64,000 nt of DNA, taken from the NCBI RefSeq assembly GCF_011927955.1, contig NZ_JAATJN010000001.1, positions 3,224,001-3,288,000 of the forward strand, given 5' to 3'. This document shows positions 1-10,273 of this stretch, one piece after another; position 1 is the stretch's first letter, and the number at the start of each line of letters is the position of its first letter. The notes under the pieces are model-generated. The model had not been told where the DNA came from. It did not search any database and worked only from the letters and a program-made list of their open reading frames with translations. Position numbers and translations under genes: made by a program. This DNA comes from Brevibacterium marinum. GTDB taxonomy: Bacteria; Actinomycetota; Actinomycetes; Actinomycetales; Brevibacteriaceae.

Positions 1-1101
1 CGTCGTCGATCCTGATCCTGCCACGGGTGCCTCCCATGCGGCGGCTGGAATGCTGGCCCCGGCCGCCGAGGTGGTGTGGGGGCAGTCGCCTCTGTATCCG
101 CTCATGCGCGCCTCGGCAGATCTCTACCCCGACTTCGCCGCCGACCTCGCCGCCGAATCCGGCCGCGATCTGGGGTACTCGAGCGCCGAGACGTTCGTCT
201 GCGCCGGTGATCGTGCCGATCTCGCGTCGCTGCGTGAACTCACCGAGCTGCAGCGATCGGCCGGTTTCGATGTCTCCCTGATCGCCGGTTCCGCCGCTCG
301 GAATCTCGAACCCTCCCTGGCCCCGGGGGTCAGCGGTTGTGTGACGATCCCCGGAGATCATTCGATCGATCCCCGTCGGGTGACCGCCGCTCTCATCGAC
401 GTGCTCGGCGTTGACATCGTCCGGGCTCGGGTGTCCCGTCTGCTCAGCGGGCAGGGCCGAACCGTCGGGGTCGAGCTCACCGACGGGACGACGATCAGTG
501 CCGATCAGGTCATCGTCGCGGCAGGCGGTGCCTGCAATGAGATCGCAGGGGTGCCGACGCTGCCCCTGCGTGAGGTCTGGGGCGAAGTGATCAGGCTCCG
601 CGCCCCAGAGTCCCTGGCTCCGCTGCTCACGCACACGATCCGTGGTCTGGTCAATGCTCGGCCCGTCTACATCGTGGCCCGGCCCGATGGTGAGCTCGTC
701 CTCGGTGCCACGATCCGCGAGGACGGGAACTCGGGGATCAACGCCGGTGGGGTCCACCGGCTGCTGCGGGATGCCGAGCGCATCATTCCGGCCATCCTCG
801 ATTGCGAGATCACCGATATCACCACTCGCGCCCGACCCGGTTCACCCGATGACGTGCCGATCATCGGACGCACCGATCCCGGCTGCCTCGTGGCCACCGG
901 CTTCTTCCGCCACGGCATCCTCCTCGCCCCTTTGGGGTCCCGTCTCACGGCCGATCTCGCGTGCGGCAGCGAATCATCCTGGGCGCCGGCCGGAACGCTC
1001 GCTGCGGTGGGGCCCGAACGCTTCGACGCACAGCGCCCGCCCGGCTGCACACAGCACGCCCAGCGCACCGAACCGATCCAGCAACCAGCAGGGAGTCATC
1101 C

Positions 1102-1105
<4 letters not shown>
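1..1105 (+). CDS. thiO: Glycine oxidase ThiO, 5' end missing
   Basis: FAD-dependent oxidase that converts glycine to the imine used for the thiazole ring of thiamine. The reading frame is open from base 2, so the gene starts left of the window and its N-terminal dinucleotide-binding loop is absent. The first visible residues, ATGASHAAAGMLAP, match the conserved ThiO segment following the FAD loop. The C-terminal part RPGSPDDVPIIGRT and GFFRHGILLAPL is the usual DAO-fold end. It is followed by thiS with a GTGA overlap, so translation is probably coupled. Identity rests on motif plus operon context. Confidence 0.9.
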
Positions 1106-3357
<2,252 letters not shown>

Positions 3358-3850
3358 GTGCATCCTCGACGCCACCGGCCGCATCATCCTGATGGACCTG
3401 CGTCGGGTGGTGACACACCAGACGAAGAGGATCGTGGTGATCGGTCCCGTCTGCTGAACCGACCAGGTGCCCGTCCCCCGCAGGTCTCCGTCGGCGAAGA
3501 AGGACACGGAGTTCGGTGGGTCCGCGTCCTCGAGTTCGATGCCGAACCTCAGCTTCAGACCGATGGGGCTGTCGACCTGGATGTCGGCTCGGCTGCCGGG
3601 CACAAGCGTGTCATCGATGGGCACCGCCATGGACAGGCCGGGCCACCACTGCGGCCACGATCTGATCTCGGTGAGCACGGTCCAGACGTCTGCCGCCGAG
3701 GCGTTGACCCTCCAGCGGTTCTCGAAGTGGAAGTAGGCGGACTCATCGGATCGCGGTCGCACATGCTGATGAGCCTGTTCATGCGTCATGGGACTCCCCT
3801 GGGTTCAGCCGTGACGGGCGCTGAGTCGACCGCCTGGCTTCGACGGTAGT

Positions 3851-4504
3851 GTGGAGAACGTGATTGAGGAAAGTTTCATCAGCTCCCGCCGACCCTCGCC
3901 CCTGGGAGGACGCAAGCCGACGAAGGACGATCTTGCCGAGTTCGCCACCGACGACCCCGACGCCATCGACGATGTCCTGCCCGGGCGACCGGGTGAGCTG
4001 TCGATGCTCATCGTCGGGATCAACCCGGGTTTGTGGACAGCCGCGGTCAACGCGCCCTTTGCCCGGCCGGGCAATCGTTTCTGGCCCTCGTTGCATCAGG
4101 CGGGTCTGACCGATCACCTCGTCGATGCCTCGCTCGGGCTCTCCGTCGACGACGAAGCGCACCTGCTCTCACATGGCATCGGCATCACGAACCTCGTCGG
4201 CCGGGCGACGACTCGTGCCGATGAGCTGGGCAAGCAGGAGCTGAAGGACGGTGCCGCTCACCTCGTGCACCGCCTCGCCGAGATCCGGCCACGTGCGGTC
4301 GCGATCGCCGGTATCACCTCGTTCCGGACCGGATACTCACAGCCGAAGACCCAGCTCGGACAGCAGGATCCGTCTCTCATCGACGGATGGCCGGACGACA
4401 TCGCTCTCCATGTCGTGCCCCAGCCCAGTGGCCTCAATGCCCACTATCAGGTGGCGGACCTGGCCCGGATATGGCGCGAGGTCTGGGGCAGCATCGAAGA
4501 CTGA
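3851..4504 (+). CDS. mug: G/U mismatch-specific uracil-DNA glycosylase
   Basis: Single-strand-independent uracil/3,N4-ethenocytosine DNA glycosylase of 217 residues. The active-site motif LIVGINPGLWTAA and the following FARPGNRFWPSLHQAGL are diagnostic for the Mug/TDG family, as is VVPQPSGLNAHY near the C-terminus. GTG start at 3851 is used; a second GTG lies nine bases later. The N-terminal 55 residues before the glycosylase fold are charged and longer than in E. coli Mug, which is common in actinobacteria. Stand-alone gene between the SRPBCC protein and thymidine kinase. Confidence 0.9.
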   Translation: MENVIEESFISSRRPSPLGGRKPTKDDLAEFATDDPDAIDDVLPGRPGELSMLIVGINPGLWTAAVNAPFARPGNRFWPSLHQAGLTDHLVDASLGLSVDDEAHLLSHGIGITNLVGRATTRADELGKQELKDGAAHLVHRLAEIRPRAVAIAGITSFRTGYSQPKTQLGQQDPSLIDGWPDDIALHVVPQPSGLNAHYQVADLARIWREVWGSIED

Positions 4505-4531
4505 CCCACTCGGCCCGAGGACGGGGACGGT

Positions 4532-5209
4532 TCAGTGAGGTGGTGCGAAATGCTCGCGGCAGCGTGCGACGTAGGATTCGAGACCGCCGATATGACTGGC
4601 GTCGATGTCCGTGGCGCGGGGTTCGAATGGTGTCTGGTCCACCGCATCACCTATCTGCCCGTTCGTAGCCATCTGCCCGTTCGTAGCCATCTGCCCGTTC
4701 GTCCGGGCGGGTGACCCCACTCGTTGGTGGAACACGGCGTCCCTGCCGCAGATCGTGCACACCGCAGTGAGCTTGAGGACGTCCTCTGCACCGGCCATGA
4801 ATGTCGGCATCGGTTCAAAGGGCCCGCCGTCGAATGTCACGCACAGACCTTCGACGATGACCGTGGTGCCGCGTGTCATCAGGTCGAGGACGACCGGCAC
4901 AAGATCGGGGCCGAAGAATTGGGCCTCATCGATGGCGACGAGGCCCCAGTCCTCGTCTCGGGCCACCTCGGCGAGGGACTCGACATCACCGACGGGCACA
5001 GAAGGAATGTTGACTCCGATGTGAGAGGTGATCGCGGACAGGTCGGAGCCGGTGTCGAGCGAGTGGCTGACCACGAGCACTTTGACCCCGGCGATCTTCG
5101 CGCGTCGGACCCGACGCATGAGCTCCTCGGACTTCCCGGAGAACATGGGACCGGCGATGACTTCGAGTCGGCCCGCCGGGCGGGGCGAGGCGAGGGGATG
5201 CACAGGCAT
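4532..5209 (-). CDS. tdk: Thymidine kinase, type II
   Basis: Phosphorylates thymidine for salvage into dTTP. The P-loop GPMFSGKSEELMRR is near the N-terminus, the Walker B/catalytic segment is VAIDEAQFF, and a zinc-binding CTICG plus a distal Cys/His (ARCREHF) are present. ATG at 5209 is taken as start because AGG lies eight bases upstream; GTG at 5215 is the alternative. Between the two zinc-ligand segments is an inserted low-complexity stretch, ATNGQM repeated, encoded by an 18-base tandem repeat; this loop is normally short and unrepeated. Single-gene unit. Confidence 0.92.
   Translation of the reverse strand: MPVHPLASPRPAGRLEVIAGPMFSGKSEELMRRVRRAKIAGVKVLVVSHSLDTGSDLSAITSHIGVNIPSVPVGDVESLAEVARDEDWGLVAIDEAQFFGPDLVPVVLDLMTRGTTVIVEGLCVTFDGGPFEPMPTFMAGAEDVLKLTAVCTICGRDAVFHQRVGSPARTNGQMATNGQMATNGQIGDAVDQTPFEPRATDIDASHIGGLESYVARCREHFAPPH
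4653..4703. repeat. 18-bp tandem repeat inside thymidine kinase
   Basis: The unit atctgcccgttcgtagcc occurs twice exactly (4653-4670, 4671-4688) and a third time over its first 15 bases (4689-4703). It is in frame and encodes a repeated hexapeptide (ATNGQM) in the kinase, between the zinc-ligand clusters. Copy number could vary by slippage without breaking the frame. Confidence 0.9.
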
Positions 5210-5269
5210 GCTCACAGCCTACGCCGCGGCCGGTCCCGACAGCACACAACCGTCGACGATGATCATCGA

Positions 5270-5320
5270 TCAGTCCAGACAGAACTCATTTCCCTCGGGG
5301 TCTGCCATGACGATGAATCA
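5270..5320 (-). other. In-frame continuation of the VOC gene beyond its TGA
   Basis: Sixteen codons (the TGA plus 15 sense codons) and then a stop. The 15 sense codons read FIVMADPEGNEFCLD, the family's conserved C-terminal strand. It is conserved although not reached by normal translation, so either the stop is recent, a sequencing error, or read through. Confidence 0.8.
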
Positions 5321-5731
5321 AGTCTCCATCGGCGGGTTCGGGTCGACTCGCTCGAGTCGTCGTGCGCCCGCATCCAGCAGACGATCGCACTCGGCTTCCA
5401 GGGCCTCCATCCTCTCCTCGCCCTGCAGCCCCGGGGCCGCACGCACATCGAGATGCACCCTGTTCTTGACGATCTTGCCTTCGGGCACGATCTGGAAGAA
5501 CAGCCGCGGTCCGCGACCCTGCGGGTCCTCGATCGCGGCGCGGAACTTCTCTTCCGGTATGTCAATGTCCAGGTCCTCGACGAACGACCGCCAGGCTTCG
5601 AAGGGATCATCGTCGGGCTCGAGCCGCACCCCGGGCGGGCCAGGTATGACGTATCCAAGCGCCGCGGCCCAGAAGGTGGCCTGCGCGACCGGATCGTGAC
5701 AGTCGAAGGTGATCTGCACTGCTCGGCTCAT
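5318..5731 (-). CDS. VOC/glyoxalase-like protein, ended early by an in-frame TGA
   Basis: Vicinal-oxygen-chelate family protein; 137 residues are translated before the first stop. The start has a strong AGGAG ribosome site. The N-terminal VQITFDCHDPVAQATFWAAAL and the central NRVHLDVRAAPG are typical. The stop TGA at 5318-5320 is followed in the same frame by FIVMADPEGNEFCLD and a second TGA at 5270-5272. That peptide is the conserved last strand of this family and holds the metal-ligand Glu. A single base change of a sense codon such as TGG would explain it. Function of the truncated form is doubtful. Confidence 0.8.
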   Translation of the reverse strand: MSRAVQITFDCHDPVAQATFWAAALGYVIPGPPGVRLEPDDDPFEAWRSFVEDLDIDIPEEKFRAAIEDPQGRGPRLFFQIVPEGKIVKNRVHLDVRAAPGLQGEERMEALEAECDRLLDAGARRLERVDPNPPMET

Positions 5732-5810
5732 TGCTTCTCCTCATTGAGACGGTTGCTTCAAGGGTACCTATCAATTGGACGATTCGTTTCGACATCTGAC
5801 CAAAGCGGGT

Positions 5811-6596
5811 CTACGGTGCGGACAGCTGCCCGGACAGCGGAAACAGACTCGGCACGTCCTCACGCACGGTCTCTCCGAGTCGCAGTGCCCCGCCGAAGAG
5901 CTTCTCGATCGCATTCACTGAGTGCAGAACTCGGTCCCGGGACACCGGAGGCATGAGTTCACCGTGTTTGAGATATCCTTTCAATGACCCGGTCGCCGCC
6001 ATCTTCAGACCGATGCGACCGGCGATCAGCCAGGTGATGCACTCCGCTTCGAAGCGAGCCTGTCTGCCGTCCAGATCGGCATCGCTGGCCGCTACGCCCA
6101 GGTCCGGGCGCGCCCCACGGTGCCCGGCGTAGATGAGCGCCAGTTCGAAGAGCACACGGGCCAGCATCACCGTGGGGCTCTGCGTCGTCGGCAGTCCTGC
6201 GATGGAAAGACCCTTTCGCCGCAGCACGTCCATGACGAGGCGATGCCCGTCCCAGGTGGGCGCTCCAGCGGCTGTGAACGGGTTCATCGCTGCGTCCGGA
6301 ACCGGTGGTCCGTGAGTGTCGGCGACATCGTAGACGAAGCGCACCGGCGCGAAGGGATGCAGGACGACAAGCACTTCGGCATCGTCATTGAGCAGACGGT
6401 CGTGCTTGTCCTGCCATGCGCGCTCCGTCTCCACGAAGATGGCGCCGGCGTTCTGTTGCGCCAGCAGCGCCGCATTGAACGCGGCGATGTGAGGGAATCG
6501 GCGAACGAAGGCGAGCAGCTCGTCCCAGGCGATCACGGATCTGTGGCTGCCGGCCTCGGCGTACAGTGCGTCAAACGAGTTCACGTTCTTGTCCAT
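5811..6596 (-). CDS. ArdC/ImmA-IrrE-like protein with degenerate zinc site
   Basis: Protein of 261 residues related to the ArdC-like antirestriction/IrrE metallopeptidase group. Residues 30-92 (FPHIAAFNAALLAQQ, then VVLHPFAPVRFVYDVADTHG) resemble the N-terminal part of that group. Residues 149-190 (LFELALIYAGHRG ... FEAECITWLIAGRIGL) align with the peptidase helix pair LFHELAHxxLGH ... EAEaxxYxV. The first His of HExxH is absent and the second is Leu, so zinc binding is probably lost. It stands alone and is divergent from the YrhK gene. Homology is from motif reading, so the assignment is moderate. Confidence 0.6.
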   Translation of the reverse strand: MDKNVNSFDALYAEAGSHRSVIAWDELLAFVRRFPHIAAFNAALLAQQNAGAIFVETERAWQDKHDRLLNDDAEVLVVLHPFAPVRFVYDVADTHGPPVPDAAMNPFTAAGAPTWDGHRLVMDVLRRKGLSIAGLPTTQSPTVMLARVLFELALIYAGHRGARPDLGVAASDADLDGRQARFEAECITWLIAGRIGLKMAATGSLKGYLKHGELMPPVSRDRVLHSVNAIEKLFGGALRLGETVREDVPSLFPLSGQLSAP

Positions 6597-6728
6597 GTCC
6601 TTACGCTAGGACCCGGCACTGACATAGCCGCCGATGCCTGGAATGGTCACGGTGGACCCTGCGGGCCTAGCATCGAAGAACAATGTCGATGCCAGTCCGC
6701 ACCGGCAAGCTGTCCTCAGGAGGAAGAC

Positions 6729-7019
6729 ATGACCGATGACAATCACAATCTGACTATCCGCATCGGCCATGACGAGCTCATCATCCGTCAGCGCTATCAG
6801 GTGCTGAGCATCGTCAACGACGTCCTCATCGGCGTCTGGTTCCTCATCGGCAGCTTCATGTTCTTCTCCGACGAGTGGGTGTTCGCGGGTACCTGCCTGT
6901 TCGTCATCGGCAGCGTGGAGATGCTCATTCGACCGGTGATCCGCCTCGCCCGACACGTGCATCTGCAGAGGATCCGCGGACCTGAGACACCGACCACGGA
7001 CGCCACATACGACTTCTGA
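6729..7019 (+). CDS. YrhK-like membrane protein
   Basis: Small protein of 96 residues with two predicted membrane helices (about 31-50 and 56-75), starting after a strong AGGAGGAAG ribosome site two bases upstream of the ATG. The sequence HDELIIRQRYQVLSIVNDVL followed by GVWFLIGSFMFF and FVIGSVEMLIRP matches the YrhK domain. Role unknown; homologues are short membrane proteins. A longer open frame upstream of this start is antisense to the neighbouring gene and is not used. Confidence 0.8.
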   Translation: MTDDNHNLTIRIGHDELIIRQRYQVLSIVNDVLIGVWFLIGSFMFFSDEWVFAGTCLFVIGSVEMLIRPVIRLARHVHLQRIRGPETPTTDATYDF

Positions 7020-7155
7020 ACGAACCACGGCTCATGCCGTCGACCGGTTGGTGATTGCGGCCGCGATCGACAGCGCCCGATCCCGGTGTCGAGCCCAAGC
7101 GGTGCACTGCCTCGGCATGCCGGCTCTCACTACGCGATGACGGTTCCGGGTCCAC

Positions 7156-8610
7156 TCACAGCCGTCCCCCGCACAGACGCAGGATCCGATCCGACTTCTC
7201 TGTCGCCCACCGCCAGTCGTGGGTGGTCGTCAGAATCGCCCCGCCGCGGCCGAGAAACCCGTCGATGAACATGTTCAGCCGACGGATGGCCGTGTGGTCC
7301 CTTCCAAGTGTCGGCTCGTCGAGGACGATGATTTGGGGGCCGGGAATGAGTGCCGAAGCCAGCACAAGATCTTTGCGGCGATCGATGCTCAGGTCGTACG
7401 GATGCGTCTCGCTCACCGCGCTCAGCCCGGTCTCCACCATCGCCGAGGCGACCGCCTCCTGTCGCTGGGCACGGACCTTGGCGCGATCGCGGCGCCGATG
7501 CTGCGGCAGGGGCGCCGCTCGCGTGAGTTCCTCGCGGACCGTCGCTGCGAACAGTTGGCTTCCCGGGTCCTGCCCCACCCACCCGAGGTGAGGTGCGCGT
7601 CGGTGCGCAGGAGTTCCCCCGAGATCCAGTCTCCCGCCACAGTCGTCGACCGTGATCGTGTTCGGGGTTTGGGTGCGCGTGTCGAGGAGGCCGACGAGGC
7701 TGCGCAGCAAGGTGGACTTGCCGGCTCCGTTTGACCCCATGATCGTGACGAGTTCGCCGGCGCCGACGTCGAGGTCGATGCCGTCGATGACGGTGATCGA
7801 TCCACGGGAGACGGTGAGGTCTCGGACGGCGAGTGCGCTGGGCGTCGTCGGCGAGGGCACCGCGATCGTGGGCGAGTTCGTCTCGGTGCTGGCGGGGGCG
7901 AATGGCTCGCGGGGCCGAGTGTCCCAGATCCCGTGCCGCTGCCAGTCCGTGCTCGAGACGTCGGTGCCGCGCGGGTGCAGGCGGCCGGAGGCGAGGATGC
8001 TCAGTCGATGGCTGGCAGCGGCCACTTCGTCGAACTGGTGTCCGGTCGTGAGGACGCTGCCCCCGGTCGAGCAGAATTCGAGCAGCACCGTGGCCACGAG
8101 GCGCCTGGTGTCGGGGTCGAGCGACAGCGAGGGCTGGTCGAGGATCAGCAGGGACGGTCGCAGGGAGAGCAGACCTGACAGCGCCACGAGCTGCCGTTGG
8201 CCTCCGGAGAGCGTTTCGAGGCGTCTGTCCCACAGCTCGGCGATTCCCAGGGATGCGAGGGCCTTCCGTGCACGGTGTTCGGCAAGTCGGCTCTCGTGTC
8301 CGTGCAATCGTCCGGGCAGCTGCACCTCATCGCCGACGCGGCTCGTCATTCCGCTCAGCTGAGCCTCCGGGTCGTCGCCGAGCATCACCGCGGTCCCCGC
8401 GACGTGGACGGTGCCGGCCGAGGTTCCGCTCTCATCCAGCAGGCCTGTGATCAGGCGACCAAGTGTGGATGTCCCGGCCTGCGATGCGCCGAGGATCGCG
8501 TGCATCTGCCCCGGGGCCAGGCTGAGGTCGATCTCGGTGAGTGCGGCGAAGGAGGCGCCTCTGTAGGTGAACCCTGCTCTGTCGAGTTCGAGGGTCATGG
8601 TCTCAAGCAC
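7156..8610 (-). CDS. ecfA: ECF transporter ATPase, two fused nucleotide-binding domains (EcfA1A2)
   Basis: ATP-hydrolysing part of an energy-coupling factor importer: 484 residues with two ABC domains (about 5-215 and 258-484) joined by a Pro/Thr-rich linker. The first domain has a degenerate Walker A (GASQAGTST at 41-49, Lys replaced by Thr) and Gln instead of catalytic Glu (LDQP at 157-160), but a perfect LSGGQ (134-138). The second has intact GSNGAGKST (292-300) and DEPT (431-434), but signature LSIDR (407-411). Pairing therefore gives one canonical and one degenerate ATP site. Overlaps ecfT by eight bases; last gene of the nucleoside operon. Confidence 0.9.
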   Translation of the reverse strand: MLETMTLELDRAGFTYRGASFAALTEIDLSLAPGQMHAILGASQAGTSTLGRLITGLLDESGTSAGTVHVAGTAVMLGDDPEAQLSGMTSRVGDEVQLPGRLHGHESRLAEHRARKALASLGIAELWDRRLETLSGGQRQLVALSGLLSLRPSLLILDQPSLSLDPDTRRLVATVLLEFCSTGGSVLTTGHQFDEVAAASHRLSILASGRLHPRGTDVSSTDWQRHGIWDTRPREPFAPASTETNSPTIAVPSPTTPSALAVRDLTVSRGSITVIDGIDLDVGAGELVTIMGSNGAGKSTLLRSLVGLLDTRTQTPNTITVDDCGGRLDLGGTPAHRRAPHLGWVGQDPGSQLFAATVREELTRAAPLPQHRRRDRAKVRAQRQEAVASAMVETGLSAVSETHPYDLSIDRRKDLVLASALIPGPQIIVLDEPTLGRDHTAIRRLNMFIDGFLGRGGAILTTTHDWRWATEKSDRILRLCGGRL

Positions 8611-9418
8611 CGCCGAGCACCTGTTCGGCGGTGGGCAGGGGCAGAAGACCGGTCACGGAACAGACGATGAGGACGCAGGTGAGGACGGGAGCGCCTCGGC
8701 GCAGGAGTCTCTGTCCCCGGCCGTCACGGTGGTCCTGCAGCGACGAGGGCCGAGTCGATTCGTCGAGTCCGCGCTGGGCGAGGACGTCGTGGCGCTGTTC
8801 GACCTCGATGAGGATGGAGGTGAACAGACCCGTCACGATGCTCGGGAGCAGGCGTGTGCGGATCAGCCAGCTGCCGACATTCCATCCGCGACTGGCTCGG
8901 GCTTCGAGGATCTGTCCGGTGCGGGCGCGGATGAGTGGGATGAGTCCGATTGCCGAGGCACAGATATAGGCGACCGACGAGGGCAGCCGAAGAGTCCTCA
9001 GCCCGTCGAAGAGTCGCGCCGAGTCGGTTCCGAGGCCGAAGAGCGCGCACAGGGATACGAGTGCGCTGACTCGCAGCCAGATCTGGACGGCGATCGCCAG
9101 TCCTTCGACGGTGAGTCTGGCGGGTCCGAATTCCCACAGCACGCTGACTTCGGTGCCGGGATAGAACAGTCCCTGCACGATGCTGAGGACGAGCAGCGTC
9201 GGCAGGCACAGCACACCGACGCCGATCAACCAGGTACGCAGGCGCACGGTCGGTGCGACCGCCGCGGAGACGAATGTGGCGATCATGATGGCGATGGGCA
9301 CGACCGGGGAGGGAATGCCGAACACGAGCAGCAGGGAGCAGGCAAGGACGATGATCTCTGTTGCTGGGTGCCAACGGCGTGTGCTCTGCTGTTCCCGGTC
9401 GAGAACAGTCGTGGTCAT
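8603..9418 (-). CDS. ecfT: ECF transporter transmembrane protein EcfT
   Basis: Integral membrane subunit of 271 residues that couples the ATPase to the substrate-binding S component. Several hydrophobic helices are visible (about 20-75, 95-135, 150-170 and a last one near 245-262). The cytosolic coupling segment EARASRGW is the family's Ala-Arg-x-Ser-Arg-Gly signature, and VLAQRGLD the second coupling motif. It starts one base after the S-component stop and overlaps the ATPase gene, as expected for an obligate complex. Confidence 0.9.
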   Translation of the reverse strand: MTTTVLDREQQSTRRWHPATEIIVLACSLLLVFGIPSPVVPIAIMIATFVSAAVAPTVRLRTWLIGVGVLCLPTLLVLSIVQGLFYPGTEVSVLWEFGPARLTVEGLAIAVQIWLRVSALVSLCALFGLGTDSARLFDGLRTLRLPSSVAYICASAIGLIPLIRARTGQILEARASRGWNVGSWLIRTRLLPSIVTGLFTSILIEVEQRHDVLAQRGLDESTRPSSLQDHRDGRGQRLLRRGAPVLTCVLIVCSVTGLLPLPTAEQVLGGA

Positions 9419-10273
9419 TCAGCTGATCCGGGCCGGCCCGACGCGCTTCTTGCGGGGCAGACTGTGGTCGGTGAATGGGTACCGGTCGAGAATGCGACGC
9501 GGCAGGGTTCTGACCACGACATAGGCGAGAGCGAAGATGAGCGCCTTGTCGACGATGTCGGAGAACAGGCTCTGTGCCAAGGTCGCATTGAGCATTTCGA
9601 GGCCCGCCGCCTGCAGAATGGCGACGACTCCTCCGGTGCCCGAGCCCAGGCCCCCGCCGAAGACGTAGGCGGCGACGGGGGCGCCGAGCGCTCCGGCCGG
9701 AATCCCTGCCACGGCTCCGGTGATGATGGCGAACCAGGGGGTGCGGAAGGCGCCGAGACGTGCGGCCCAACCGGCTGCTGCGCCGATGAATGCCGCTCCC
9801 GAGCTGAAGGCGATCACGCTGGGGCTCAGCGTCACTCCCCAGATGAGGTTGGAGATGATGCCGGTGAATGCTCCGGCTGCGGGGCCGGCGAGGACGCCGA
9901 TCATCACGGTCCCGATCGAGTCGAGATAGAGCGGGATGGGGGTGACATTGCCGACGATCTGTCCGATGACGATGTTGGCGGCGAGGGCGACGGGGATGAG
10001 GGCGATGATTCGCCGTGGAATGAGCGGCAGGGTGCCGGCGGCGAGGAGGATTCCTCCGACGAGGTAGCCGAGCATCACCCACAGGGTGGTGTGACCGAGA
10101 TCGGTGCCGAGGTTGGCCGGCTGTGTGAGCAGGACGGCGATGTAGGTGCCGAGGATGACGAGGGTGCCGAGGAAGGTCAGCGCGAGGGGAATTCGATTGC
10201 CATTGCTCCGGTTTTGTGCGGGACCGACGGTGTGCGTCGGCCCCTGCCCAGACTGTCGGGGTGTCGTTGTCAT
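9419..10273 (-). CDS. ECF transporter substrate-specificity (S) component
   Basis: Membrane protein of 284 residues with about six hydrophobic helices, hydrophilic ends, and the S-component-like stretch PIPLYLDSIGTVMIGVLAGP followed by GAFTGIISNLIWG. It binds the transported solute. The directly overlapping nucleoside hydrolase (ATGA) makes a nucleoside or related ribosylated base the likely substrate; this is inference from context. The first 25 residues are polar and rich in Gln, Asn and Pro. No riboswitch was seen upstream. Confidence 0.82.
   Translation of the reverse strand: MTTTPRQSGQGPTHTVGPAQNRSNGNRIPLALTFLGTLVILGTYIAVLLTQPANLGTDLGHTTLWVMLGYLVGGILLAAGTLPLIPRRIIALIPVALAANIVIGQIVGNVTPIPLYLDSIGTVMIGVLAGPAAGAFTGIISNLIWGVTLSPSVIAFSSGAAFIGAAAGWAARLGAFRTPWFAIITGAVAGIPAGALGAPVAAYVFGGGLGSGTGGVVAILQAAGLEMLNATLAQSLFSDIVDKALIFALAYVVVRTLPRRILDRYPFTDHSLPRKKRVGPARIS

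Noticed and set aside
4724-5956. Open frame of 410 codons on the plus strand over thymidine kinase and VOC genes
   Set aside because: Antisense to two recognised genes with good starts.
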